This document shows positions 1 through 6,196 of a stretch of DNA of 6,478 nucleotides, in pieces. A program made the translations under genes and the position numbers. The notes below the pieces were generated by a model. The model ran no database searches, had not been told where the DNA came from, and was given only the letters and a program-made list of their open reading frames with translations. The first letter of the stretch is position 1, and each line of letters opens with the position of its first letter. Source of the DNA: Desulfotomaculum sp. (GTDB lineage: Bacteria > Bacillota > Desulfotomaculia > Desulfotomaculales > Nap2-2B); contig DMDI01000067.1 of NCBI GenBank assembly GCA_003445555.1, forward strand, positions 1 through 6,478, read 5' to 3'.

Positions 1-23
1 CTCTACCGTTGAGCTACACCCGC
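1..23 (-). tRNA. 5' part of a tRNA gene, probably tRNA-Gly (cut by window edge)
   Basis: Read on the minus strand, the first 23 bases form a tRNA 5' half: a 7-nt acceptor strand GCGGGTG, then TA, a D-stem GCTC, a D-loop AACGGTA containing the conserved GG, and the returning GAG of the D-stem. The anticodon, T-arm and 3' end lie outside the window. The acceptor start and short D-loop resemble glycine tRNAs of Firmicutes, but identity rests on recall because the anticodon is not visible. A consensus promoter lies about 26-53 bp upstream of its first base, so it has its own transcription start in addition to possible read-through from yacP. Confidence 0.8.
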
Positions 24-48
24 TTATAATTTACGTTTTTCAAAATAC

Positions 49-76
49 ATTATACTCTATATTCTACATATGTCAA
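49..76 (-). promoter_or_regulatory. Consensus sigma-A promoter for the tRNA gene
   Basis: On the minus strand there is a perfect -35 box TTGACA (76-71) and a perfect -10 box TATAAT (54-49), separated by 16 bp. The expected transcription start is near position 42, giving a leader of about 19 nt before the tRNA 5' end at 23. That fits a stable-RNA promoter with short leader removal by RNase P. No intrinsic terminator is visible between the yacP stop and this promoter. Confidence 0.85.
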
Positions 77-78
77 CT

Positions 79-111
79 TTATTTTTTCTCCCGTTGTTAT
101 TTTTTCTCCCG
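79..111 (-). repeat. 15-bp direct repeat (18-bp period) over the yacP stop codon
   Basis: The minus-strand 15-mer CGGGAGAAAAAATAA occurs at 111-97 and again at 93-79, separated by CAA. The first copy encodes the last residues of YacP, R-E-K-K, and its TAA stop. The second copy is in the same frame and would encode the same residues and another TAA. It looks like a small slippage duplication of the gene's tail. Confidence 0.85.
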
Positions 112-615
112 GCGCCATTTTTCTAAAATAACGCGTACATCTTCTACCAGCCTATTTTCCAGGTTATTTCCATCGGGCTCATCCAGGAAAAAATATTCTT
201 TTATTTCTGCTTGGGCCTGCTTTACCCGGGCGCGTAATTCCCGCGGGGTAAGACGGGAGGCACCCTGGCCAAAAATAATATGCTGAATGTTATAATCTGA
301 AGTAACCACAGCCACGGAAGCTTTTTCCCTGGTTAATTGCCCGACTAACTTTTCAATTAGGGTATCCGCTGTTTCCCCTTCCTGGGTATAAAAAACCGTT
401 ATCTTATTATTAATTGGCTCCCTGTGTTGGCTGCCTTCTTTAACTTTATAGGCATCAAAAACTATGAAGACCCGCTCATCACTTAGGGCCGCGTGATTAA
501 CCAGGATTTCAATCAGTCGGTTCCGGGCACTTTCCAAACTAGCGTTTTTAATCTTTTCTAGCTCGGGCCAGGCATAAATAATATTGTATCCATCTACTAT
601 CAAGTAATTTTTCAT
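97..615 (-). CDS. yacP: YacP/Rae1-like NYN-domain ribonuclease
   Basis: This 172-residue protein belongs to the YacP family of NYN (PIN-like) nucleases. B. subtilis YacP, renamed Rae1, is about the same length and is a ribosome-associated endoribonuclease that cuts mRNA in the A site. Visible family features are the N-terminal strand YLIVDGYNII with acidic D8 and N11, the second acidic site at FDAYKV (D54), the segment ETADTLIEKL (E81, D84), and VVTSDYNIQ (D107) followed by GASRLTPREL. Together these acidic residues would form the metal-binding site. The ATG overlaps the rlmB TGA as ATGA. Its SD AAAGGAG lies inside the end of rlmB about 12 nt upstream, so translation is probably coupled. The lysine- and arginine-rich C-terminus lies in a short tandem duplication. 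Bacillus has sigH next; here a tRNA follows. Nuclease activity is inferred from family membership. Confidence 0.92.
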   Translation of the reverse strand: MKNYLIVDGYNIIYAWPELEKIKNASLESARNRLIEILVNHAALSDERVFIVFDAYKVKEGSQHREPINNKITVFYTQEGETADTLIEKLVGQLTREKASVAVVTSDYNIQHIIFGQGASRLTPRELRARVKQAQAEIKEYFFLDEPDGNNLENRLVEDVRVILEKWRREKK

Positions 616-1370
616 TGTTTCGCACTTCTCCTTTGCCGCAAAACCTCATAAATTAACAAGGCTGCGGCCACACCTGCGTTTAAAGAGCTTACTTTTTCCG
701 TCATTGGTAAACGAACCAATAAATCACACTTTTGACGTACTAGATGTCCCAGCCCCTTGCTTTCACCGCCAATAATCAAGGCCAAAGGTACAGTTAAGTT
801 GACGTCCCAAAAAACGTCTTTTGCGGCTGCATCAGCTCCTACTGCCCATATACCATGCCGCTGTACATACATTATTGTTTGAGTTAAATTTGCCACCCGG
901 GCAATTAAGGCATACTCAAGGGCACCGGCCGCTGCTTTAGCTACGGCCGGCGTCACAGGTGCTGTCCGGTGACGGGGAATAATTACTCCGTGTGCCCCTG
1001 CGGCCACTGCAGTGCGGACAATAGCCCCAAAATTACGCGGATCAGTAATTTCATCCAGGAAAAGCAAAAGAGGGTTTTCTTCTTTTGCTTTGGCCAGAAT
1101 ATGCTCTATAGTAACATATTCTTTAGCCGAGGCCAGGGCTACTACTCCCTGGTGGGCAACACCCGGAAACATTTTGTCCAAGTACGTCTGCTCTACTTGC
1201 TGAACAGGAATATATTTTTCCCGGGCTAAAAAAATTAGCTTCCTTAAAGAACTCTCAAAGGAGGCACTCTTAGCCACCAACAGCTTGTTAATCGGCCGGC
1301 TAGCCCGTATAGCTTCTATTACGGCATTTCGGCCCGGAAGAATATCTTCTGTCTTTTTAGCGTGTCGCAA
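612..1370 (-). CDS. rlmB: 23S rRNA (guanosine-2'-O-)-methyltransferase RlmB (TrmH/SpoU family)
   Basis: This 252-residue SPOUT enzyme is predicted to methylate the ribose of a guanosine in the 23S rRNA peptidyl-transferase region (G2251 in E. coli) using S-adenosylmethionine. The N-terminal substrate-binding domain starts with the typical PGRNAVIEAI (residues 12-21). The catalytic domain shows motif 1 with N113 and R119 in DPRNFGAIVRTA, motif 2 LIIGGESKGL (198-207), and motif 3 LPMTEKVSSLNAGVAAA (221-237), which form the trefoil knot. Motif 2 has GGESKG where GSEGKG is common. The start is TTG at 1370-1368: an in-frame TAA sits directly before it and the first internal Met is residue 67, so no other start keeps the N-terminal motif. 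Its SD is the unusual GGTGATC. The 33-bp gap to cysS lacks the mrnC gene found there in Bacillus. B. subtilis calls this gene yacO. Confidence 0.95.
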   Translation of the reverse strand: MRHAKKTEDILPGRNAVIEAIRASRPINKLLVAKSASFESSLRKLIFLAREKYIPVQQVEQTYLDKMFPGVAHQGVVALASAKEYVTIEHILAKAKEENPLLLFLDEITDPRNFGAIVRTAVAAGAHGVIIPRHRTAPVTPAVAKAAAGALEYALIARVANLTQTIMYVQRHGIWAVGADAAAKDVFWDVNLTVPLALIIGGESKGLGHLVRQKCDLLVRLPMTEKVSSLNAGVAAALLIYEVLRQRRSAKQ

Positions 1371-1373
1371 TTA

Positions 1374-1380
1374 GATCACC
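1374..1380 (-). promoter_or_regulatory. Unusual Shine-Dalgarno site deciding the rlmB TTG start
   Basis: The minus strand reads GGTGATC, then TAA, then the TTG start. GGTGATC pairs with the 5' part of the 16S rRNA tail (the CCACUAG segment) instead of the usual CCUCC core. In that alignment the GG sits 8 nt before the start codon, which is normal spacing. The TAA between SD and TTG closes the frame upstream and so fixes the start. Confidence 0.6.
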
Positions 1381-1403
1381 AATATTTTTATAGGCTGTCC
1401 TTT

Positions 1404-2954
1404 TTAAACGATAGGTCTATTATTTTCTCTTAATTTCCATCGGACACCGTCTTTTGTATCTTCTAAAACAACTCCTAACTCTTTTAAGCTATTTCGAATT
1501 TTATCGGCGCCGGCCCAGTCTTTTTTTACCCTTGCTTCTTGACGCAGTTGGATAATTAAATTTACTAAGGGCTCAACCAGGGTATCCCTTTCTTGAAATG
1601 ACCTTTCCAGGATAATATCTCCCTGAGCGTTGGCCTTAAAAATACCCAGCACCCCGTTAAAAGAACCAAAAAGCTCTTTTGCCTTAACCAAGGCAACCTG
1701 GGCATTTTGTTTATTTTGTAATTCAATGACTGTAAGTTGGGGTAAATTTTGATTTTTGGTTTCCGGTTTTTGGGTTAAGTATATGTTTACCTCTCTGGCC
1801 AAATCAAACAATTTGCTTAAGGCTAAGGCCGTATTAAAGTCATCATCCATCGCGGCTATAAAATCACTTTCCAGTTTACTTAAGGTAGCTAAAAAAGCCG
1901 CCTCTCTTCCTCCCATGTCTTGAAATTCAAGACTAGAACTTCGAAAAGCATCGCCCCACCCGGGTCTGACTAAAGCTTCTTGTAAAAGAATAATACTTGT
2001 TTTCAGACGCTCCAATCCCCGGGCAGCGTTGTTTAAATTTTCTTCCGAAAAATCTTGCGGGCTGCGGTAGTGAGTAGAAAGAAGGAAAAAACGTATCGTT
2101 TCAGAGGAAAACTTTTTTAAAATTTCTCGAACTAGAAAATAATTTCCTAATGACTTAGACATTTTTTCCTGGTTCACCGTTAAGTAACCATTATGGAGCC
2201 AATAACGGGCAAAGGGCTGCTCCGTTGCTGCTTCTGCCTGGGCAATTTCATTTTCGTGGTGAGGGAAAATTAAATCATTCCCACCTCCGTGAATATCAAA
2301 ACCAGTTCCCAGGTACTTTAAGGCCATAGCCGTACATTCAATATGCCAGCCCGGCCTTCCCAAGCCCCAGGGACTTTCCCAAAAGGGCTCGCCCGGCTTA
2401 GCGGCCTTCCAAAGCGCAAAATCCAAGGGATTTTTTTTGCGGACATCTACCTCCACCCGCGCCCCGGCCTGCATAAAGTCAAGGCTGCGTCCTGATAATT
2501 TCCCGTAATCCGTAAAAGTAGCAATGTCAAAATATACGTCCTGGTCTGCCAGATAGGCGTGTTTTTTTTCGATTAAAACTTTAATTAAGTCAACTATTTC
2601 AGGTATATGCTGCGATACTTTGGGATGAATATCGGCTTTTTGTACATTTAAGGCTTGGGTGTCGTAAAAGTAAGCCTGAACGTACTTTTCAGCCAAAAAC
2701 AAAGGATCCTCTTTCTCTTCCCGCGCCCGGTTAATTATTTTATCATCCATATCGGTAAAATTTTGCACATACTTTACTTCGTAACCCCGGTAACGAAAGT
2801 AACGGCGGACCGTGTCAAAAAAAACAAAGGAACGGGCATTTCCTAAGTGAATAAAATTATAGGTAGTAGGACCACAAACATAAATAAAAACTTTTCCTGG
2901 TTGCCGGGGCTTAAAGTCTTCTTTTGCCTTGGTTAAAGTATTATATATTTTCAT
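1404..2954 (-). CDS. cysS: Cysteinyl-tRNA synthetase (class I)
   Basis: CysRS attaches cysteine to tRNA-Cys in the cytoplasm. From the chosen ATG the protein has 516 residues. The HIGH-type signature is HLGNAR (36-41) and the KMSKS loop is at 264-268. The zinc ligands match the family: C27 in VCGPT, C207 in HIECTAM, H232 and E236 in PHHENE. The anticodon-binding end carries MDDDFNTA (369-376) and a terminal GVVLEDTKDGVRW typical of CysRS. The frame stays open up to 3047, overlapping ispDF, but the family starts at MKIYNTLT, so ATG 2954 is preferred. ATG 2966 (adding MSIK) is the alternative; GGAAAGGA directly abuts it and lies 12 nt before 2954. The protein is about 50 residues longer than the usual 465 or so, with extra sequence around 330-355 and 395-420. 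The 49-bp gap after ispDF has no room for a T-box leader. Confidence 0.96.
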   Translation of the reverse strand: MKIYNTLTKAKEDFKPRQPGKVFIYVCGPTTYNFIHLGNARSFVFFDTVRRYFRYRGYEVKYVQNFTDMDDKIINRAREEKEDPLFLAEKYVQAYFYDTQALNVQKADIHPKVSQHIPEIVDLIKVLIEKKHAYLADQDVYFDIATFTDYGKLSGRSLDFMQAGARVEVDVRKKNPLDFALWKAAKPGEPFWESPWGLGRPGWHIECTAMALKYLGTGFDIHGGGNDLIFPHHENEIAQAEAATEQPFARYWLHNGYLTVNQEKMSKSLGNYFLVREILKKFSSETIRFFLLSTHYRSPQDFSEENLNNAARGLERLKTSIILLQEALVRPGWGDAFRSSSLEFQDMGGREAAFLATLSKLESDFIAAMDDDFNTALALSKLFDLAREVNIYLTQKPETKNQNLPQLTVIELQNKQNAQVALVKAKELFGSFNGVLGIFKANAQGDIILERSFQERDTLVEPLVNLIIQLRQEARVKKDWAGADKIRNSLKELGVVLEDTKDGVRWKLRENNRPIV

Positions 2955-2989
2955 TTTTATACTCATTCCTTTCCAGGCACAAAACGTCA

Positions 2990-3006
2990 TGAAAGCATTT
3001 CTTTCA
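2990..3006 (-). repeat. Small inverted repeat over the ispDF stop codon
   Basis: TGAAAG and CTTTCA form a perfect 6-bp stem with a 5-nt loop. The ispDF TGA stop forms one end of the stem. There is no U-run after it, so it is not a good terminator. It may be an mRNA processing or stability element between ispDF and cysS, or chance. Confidence 0.4.
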
Positions 3007-4227
3007 GACTTCATCCCCTTTAAAACAACATCCTTGTTTACGAACATGAAGAAAGGCCGTAGCGTAAGCCGCTATCCCTTCTCCCCGGCCGCAATAGCCC
3101 AAACCCTCGGTGGTTTTAGCCTTTATATTAACCAAAGTTTTTTCAATCCCCAGGGTTAAAGCAATATTCTCTTCCATAAGGGGAATATAACTGATTAATT
3201 GTGGGGCCTGAGCCACCACAACCGCATCAATATTTTCTATGGAGAAGCCGGCGTTATGGATTATCTGAGCTGTTTGTTTCAGTAAAATTAAGCTAGAAAT
3301 ATCCTTATAACGGTAATCTGTATCTGGAAAATGACGTCCGCAGTCTCCTGCCCCGGCAGCCCCTAATAAAGCGTCAATTATGGCGTGCAATAAAACATCC
3401 GCATCTGAATGGCCCTCACAGCCCTTATCAAAAGGAATTATCACCCCCCCTAAAACCAGGGGGCGGTTAACGACCAAACGATGAACGTCAAAACCTATCC
3501 CGACTCGCGGCATATAAGTTAATTCCCTTTTCTTTAAGAGCGCTTCGGCTACTATTATATCTTCCGGAGTAGTAATTTTTATATTTTCATAAGAACCCAT
3601 AACCAGTTTCACTTTGCGACCCAGGGCTTCCACTAAGGTGGCATCGTCTGTAACCATAACCCCTTCCTTATTTGCCCAAAAGTAAGCCTCAAGTAAAAAC
3701 TGGTAAGAAAAGGCCTGAGGAGTTTGGGTTAACCAAATTTTTTCCCGCGGCAGGGTTTGCCCCACAAAATCACCGGCGTCAGCCTCTTTTATGGTATCTT
3801 TTGCGGGTACAGCCAACGTGGCCGCTCCCCACTGTCTGGCCGCTTCAACTACCTTAGCTATATCTTCAGTTCTTGCCAATGGACGCGCCCCATCGTGGAT
3901 TAAGGCTACTTTTGTCTGGCCTGGTAGCTCTTGAAGGCCTGCCCAAACCGAATCTTGGCGCCTTACGCCCCCTGGTACCACTTTTAGTAGTTTTTTGCAT
4001 TCCCTTTTTTCCACGGCCAGATGAAAAAAAACATTTAGCTGGTCTGGGGGAACTACCAATACCCAACCCTTAATCAGGGGGCTTATTTCCATTAATTGTA
4101 ATACATAGGTTAGGACCGGCTTACCGTCTAAAGGAAGTAATAATTTATTAACTTTTCCTCCCATTCGGGTGCCTTGGCCTGCTCCTACCACTACCGCAAA
4201 ACAAGCTAAATTAACCACCCGCTTCAA
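3004..4227 (-). CDS. ispDF: Bifunctional IspD-IspF enzyme of the MEP isoprenoid pathway
   Basis: This 407-residue fusion carries two non-consecutive MEP-pathway activities. IspD (residues about 8-235) is the CTP-dependent MEP cytidylyltransferase: GAGQGTRMG (15-23), K28, [10 protein letters not shown] (85-94), HDGARPL (111-117), KDTIK (143-147), TQTPQAF (167-173) and TDDATLVEA. IspF (about 239-400) is MECDP synthase: metal ligands D247 and H249 in GIGFDVHRL and H281 in [14 protein letters not shown], then GHSDAD, HFPDTD (299-304) and [15 protein letters not shown] (372-386). The domains join with almost no linker. The IspF part begins at an in-frame ATG preceded by AAAGGGAA, a possible remnant or active internal start. 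The start shown is TTG at 4227, overlapping the upstream gene by 17 bp; GTG at 4218 is an alternative. Neither has a clear SD, so coupling to the PIN/TRAM gene is likely. IspDF fusions are best known from alpha- and epsilon-proteobacteria. Confidence 0.95.
   Translation of the reverse strand: MKRVVNLACFAVVVGAGQGTRMGGKVNKLLLPLDGKPVLTYVLQLMEISPLIKGWVLVVPPDQLNVFFHLAVEKRECKKLLKVVPGGVRRQDSVWAGLQELPGQTKVALIHDGARPLARTEDIAKVVEAARQWGAATLAVPAKDTIKEADAGDFVGQTLPREKIWLTQTPQAFSYQFLLEAYFWANKEGVMVTDDATLVEALGRKVKLVMGSYENIKITTPEDIIVAEALLKKRELTYMPRVGIGFDVHRLVVNRPLVLGGVIIPFDKGCEGHSDADVLLHAIIDALLGAAGAGDCGRHFPDTDYRYKDISSLILLKQTAQIIHNAGFSIENIDAVVVAQAPQLISYIPLMEENIALTLGIEKTLVNIKAKTTEGLGYCGRGEGIAAYATAFLHVRKQGCCFKGDEV
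3511..3530 (-). promoter_or_regulatory. Possible internal ribosome binding site and ATG for the IspF half
   Basis: Within ispDF, AAAGGGAA (3530-3523) lies 9 nt before an in-frame ATG (3513-3511). That ATG begins exactly where a stand-alone IspF would begin ([11 protein letters not shown]). The SD match is moderate and the site also encodes the end of the IspD domain, so it could be chance, a fossil of separate genes, or a working start producing free IspF. Confidence 0.35.
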
Positions 4228-5338
4228 GGTAGGGAGGATGTTCTAAGGTATTTGCCCGCCTTGGCCGGGCAAAGATCATCCGCCCGGCAGATGTTTGCAG
4301 CACACTGGTAACCAGAACTTGAAGAGTCTGGCCAATATATTTCTTTCCGCCATCAACCACAATCATTGTACCATCCTCCAGATAAGCTAAACCTTGACCA
4401 AACTCTTTACCATCCCTGATTACCTGGACCGTCATTTCTTCGCCGGGCAAAATCACCGGCTTTACGGCGTTGGCCAGTTCATTTATATTAAGCACCTTCA
4501 CCCCGTGCAAGGCCGCCACCTTATTTAAATTATAGTCATTAGTAACAATTACCGCCCCCAAACGCTGGGCAAGTTTTACCAGTTTACTATCCACTTCGGC
4601 AATATTTTCTAAACCCCGTAAGCTATCGTATATTTGAATATTAAGAGCGTTATTTTGCTGCATTTTGTTTAATATATCTAAACCGCGTCTTCCCCGGTTA
4701 CGTCTTAGGGTATCTGAAGAATCAGCAATATGCCTTAACTCCTCCAGTATAAAAACGGGTATTAATAAGGCCCCTTCGATAAAACCGCTTTCAGCTAAAT
4801 CAGCTATCCGTCCGTCAATTATGACACTGGTATCTAAAATCTTATAGCCCGTTGCTCCTCCAGAAAATTTACCCCCTCTTTCTTTGTTTAAGCGAGTCAG
4901 GTTGCCCAAAAAACTTAAAATGTCCTCGCGTTTTTTTATGCCTAAACTTATCCCTAAATAGCATAAAAATAAGGCCACCGCAACACCAACTATTGTTCCT
5001 GGAATTCCCATTTTCGCTAGAATAGCCGCGAATAAATTGGCGATAATAAGACCAATTATTAATCCTGCCGCTCCCATAATTAAGTCTTGAGTCGGCATTT
5101 TTTGAAGGTGCTGCTCTAAAAAAGTAACTAACTTAATAAATCCCCTGATTATCCAAGGGGCAATAAAAACACCTGCCCCTAGCCCGACCAGGCTTATCAT
5201 GATCAAGAAACCATATTTTAATTGGGACATTTCAATAAAAATAGGAATAAGACCGGTATTTACTAAAACTAAGCCGCCATAAAAACTAGCCGCCATAAAA
5301 ACTAAAATTATAATAAAAAAAATAACCCGTTTGGCCAT
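4211..5338 (-). CDS. yacL: YacL-type membrane protein with PIN and TRAM domains
   Basis: This is a 375-residue integral membrane protein with a cytoplasmic nuclease-like part. Four hydrophobic segments are visible at about 3-25, 42-65, 87-108 and 112-134. A PIN domain covers about 166-285, with the acidic residues expected of a metal-dependent RNase: D169 and D175 in [11 protein letters not shown]199/E200 in FILEELRH, D250 in VDSKL and D268 in VTNDYN. A C-terminal TRAM domain, a predicted RNA-binding fold, covers about 295-355 ([30 protein letters not shown], split here as GEEMTVQV and [15 protein letters not shown]). The ATG is preceded by a strong SD AGGAGGG with 5-nt spacing. The same family sits beside disA, ispD and ispF in B. 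subtilis, where it is called yacL. Its exact substrate is not established to my knowledge. The end overlaps the start of ispDF. Confidence 0.93.
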   Translation of the reverse strand: MAKRVIFFIIILVFMAASFYGGLVLVNTGLIPIFIEMSQLKYGFLIMISLVGLGAGVFIAPWIIRGFIKLVTFLEQHLQKMPTQDLIMGAAGLIIGLIIANLFAAILAKMGIPGTIVGVAVALFLCYLGISLGIKKREDILSFLGNLTRLNKERGGKFSGGATGYKILDTSVIIDGRIADLAESGFIEGALLIPVFILEELRHIADSSDTLRRNRGRRGLDILNKMQQNNALNIQIYDSLRGLENIAEVDSKLVKLAQRLGAVIVTNDYNLNKVAALHGVKVLNINELANAVKPVILPGEEMTVQVIRDGKEFGQGLAYLEDGTMIVVDGGKKYIGQTLQVLVTSVLQTSAGRMIFARPRRANTLEHPPYLEAGG

Positions 5339-5372
5339 TTTATCCCTCCTCTCTTTACTATTATTTACATAT

Positions 5373-5400
5373 ATTATAACCTAAAACCTTTTTGGTACAA
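5373..5400 (-). promoter_or_regulatory. Possible yacL promoter, start-proximal
   Basis: A perfect -10 box TATAAT (5378-5373) lies 16 bp after a weak -35 TTGTAC (5400-5395, only the TTG matching). The start would be about 28 nt before the yacL ATG. Its quality rests mostly on the -10 box, and AT-rich sequence makes chance matches common. Confidence 0.4.
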
Positions 5401-5405
5401 TAAAA

Positions 5406-5434
5406 ATTATAAAATATTATGATCCTGCTGCAAA
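5406..5434 (-). promoter_or_regulatory. Possible yacL promoter, distal
   Basis: TTTGCA (5434-5429, four of six matches to TTGACA) is followed after 17 bp by a perfect TATAAT (5411-5406). The start would be near 5399, leaving a leader of about 60 nt. The spacing is optimal, so this is slightly better supported than the proximal candidate. Either could serve the yacL-ispDF-cysS-rlmB-yacP string if carD transcripts end in the gap. Confidence 0.45.
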
Positions 5435-5535
5435 AAAGTCTTTTTTCGTTGTTATCGTTACAATATCTAGTAATACAGCAATAATTAAACCGCTACATAT
5501 TGACCGTGGTTGTGACAAAGGAGGGTCTTGCACCA

Positions 5536-5558
5536 GAAAATAAATATTATTTATTTTC
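5536..5558. repeat. AT-rich perfect inverted repeat in the carD-yacL gap
   Basis: GAAAATAAA and TTTATTTTC are exact 9-bp inverted arms around a 5-nt centre. The stem has only one G-C pair. On the minus strand no U-run follows, so it is not a convincing terminator for carD. It could be a protein-binding site or a by-product of AT-rich sequence. Confidence 0.5.
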
Positions 5559-5576
5559 TTTCTTTAAACTCACAAA

Positions 5577-5606
5577 ACCTTACCTTTTACCTGCAAACCT
5601 TAACCT
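5577..5606 (-). repeat. Cluster of five AGGT words just after carD
   Basis: On the minus strand AGGT occurs five times in 30 bp, with its left-most bases at 5577, 5582, 5589, 5597 and 5603 (periods 5, 7, 8 and 6). Within it AAACCTTACC and AAACCTTAACC on the plus strand form an imperfect direct repeat 20 bp apart. No known element is recognised. Confidence 0.4.
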
Positions 5607-5611
5607 AATAA

Positions 5612-5631
5612 TTTGCTCGTTATCAAGCAAA
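5612..5631 (-). terminator. Hairpin over the carD stop codon, possible weak terminator
   Basis: The carD transcript can fold UUUGCUUG against CGAGCAAA, eight pairs with one G-U, around a 4-nt AUAA loop. The UGA stop begins in the last base pair before the loop. What follows is UUAUUAGG, not a proper U-run, so termination would be inefficient at best. It could instead protect or process the mRNA 3' end. Confidence 0.3.
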
Positions 5632-6102
5632 CACATTGTCAATTAATAACTGGGCTTTATCCTTTTCTATTTCCTTAGCTAAAGCAAATTCACTAATTAA
5701 TATCTGGCGGGCATTTTCTAGCATTTTCCTTTCCCCGGCCGATAAACCTTTTTCTTGTTCCCGCCTGGCGAGGTTACGAACCACTTCGGCTATTTCATAA
5801 ATATTGCCGCTGCGCATTTTCTCTAGATTAGCCCGGTAACGGCGGTTCCAGTTGGCCGTAACCCCATTCGGCTCATCTTTTTGGAGTACACAAAGCACCT
5901 CTTTTACTTCTTCCGAACTAATAACTTCTCTTAAACCTATCTCTTTGCAGTTTGTCGTGGGAATTAATACTTTCATACTACCAAATAACAAACTTAAAAT
6001 ATAGTATTGTTTTTTAACCCCCAGTACCTCTTTTTCTTCAATAGCTTCAATTGTCCCTGCTCCATGCATAGGGTACACAATCTTGTCGCCTATCTTATAC
6101 AA
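5623..6102 (-). CDS. carD: CarD/CdnL-family RNA polymerase-binding transcription regulator
   Basis: This 159-residue protein matches the CarD_CdnL family, which binds the RNA polymerase beta subunit and, in mycobacteria, stabilises the open promoter complex. The N-terminal Tudor-like RNAP-interaction domain is at about 1-60, with the typical IGDKIVYPMHGAGTIE (4-19) and a YYILSL strand followed by MKVLIPT. The rest is the helical DNA-binding domain. It has W85 in a position like the tryptophan of mycobacterial CarD that helps hold the open bubble, plus basic residues around NRRYR (86-90) and ARREQEKGLSAGERKMLENA (112-131). Length is normal for the family. The start is TTG at 6102-6100, with SD AAAGGGGG spaced 7 nt. 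Two tandem promoters precede it, suggesting strong, separately controlled expression. Function in this organism is inferred from the family. Confidence 0.93.
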   Translation of the reverse strand: MYKIGDKIVYPMHGAGTIEAIEEKEVLGVKKQYYILSLLFGSMKVLIPTTNCKEIGLREVISSEEVKEVLCVLQKDEPNGVTANWNRRYRANLEKMRSGNIYEIAEVVRNLARREQEKGLSAGERKMLENARQILISEFALAKEIEKDKAQLLIDNVFA

Positions 6103-6109
6103 TGCTGGA

Positions 6110-6117
6110 CCCCCTTT
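6110..6117 (-). promoter_or_regulatory. Ribosome binding site supporting the carD TTG start
   Basis: AAAGGGGG on the minus strand lies 7 nt before the TTG at 6102. The next residues, YKIGDKIVY, match the family N-terminus, so this site fixes a TTG start. Confidence 0.75.
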
Positions 6118-6145
6118 GTTTTTTGGCGTCTGTAAGGCTTACGCG

Positions 6146-6167
6146 ATATGTTTTAAATATAACATAT
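6146..6167. repeat. Inverted repeat over the -10 region of carD promoter P2
   Basis: ATATGTT and AACATAT are exact 7-bp arms around an 8-bp centre. The repeat covers the P2 -10 box (6156-6161) and its expected start site near 6149, a position where a bound repressor would block initiation. Its core TGTT-N8-AACA has the layout of the clostridial Rex operator, but the flanking and inner bases match poorly. Confidence 0.5.
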
Positions 6168-6184
6168 TTAACTTTTCTTGTCAA
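6156..6184 (-). promoter_or_regulatory. carD promoter P2 (sigma-A, extended -10)
   Basis: A perfect -35 TTGACA (6184-6179) is followed after 17 bp by TATATT (6161-6156, five of six). The TG of an extended -10 stands one base before it. The start would be near 6149, with a leader of about 47 nt to the carD TTG. Confidence 0.8.
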
Positions 6185-6196
6185 AGAAAAATTTTA

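Noticed and set aside
969..1229. Plus-strand open frame opposite rlmB
   Set aside because: No family resemblance, no convincing SD, and it lies wholly opposite a well-supported gene.
2955..3003. T-box leader for cysS
   Set aside because: The gap is 49 bp, far too short for a T-box, and no T-box sequence is seen.
2955..3047. Upstream extension of cysS to an earlier ATG
   Set aside because: It would overlap ispDF by 44 bp and add residues not found in the family; MKIYNTLT is the usual N-terminus.
3866..4073. Open frames on both strands inside ispDF
   Set aside because: They sit within the conserved IspD coding frame and have low-complexity, unrecognisable products.
5432..5446. A6-GTC-T6 hairpin as terminator
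   Set aside because: The stem is all A-T with a 3-nt loop and overlaps a candidate -35 box; thermodynamically negligible.
5510..5518. Palindrome TTGTGACAA
   Set aside because: Too short, with no second copy or promoter in register.
5517..5608. Plus-strand AAAGGAGG followed by a 26-codon TTG frame, with a TTGACC at 5500
   Set aside because: SD-to-start spacing is only 3 nt, no -10 box fits, and the peptide is not recognisable; probably chance.
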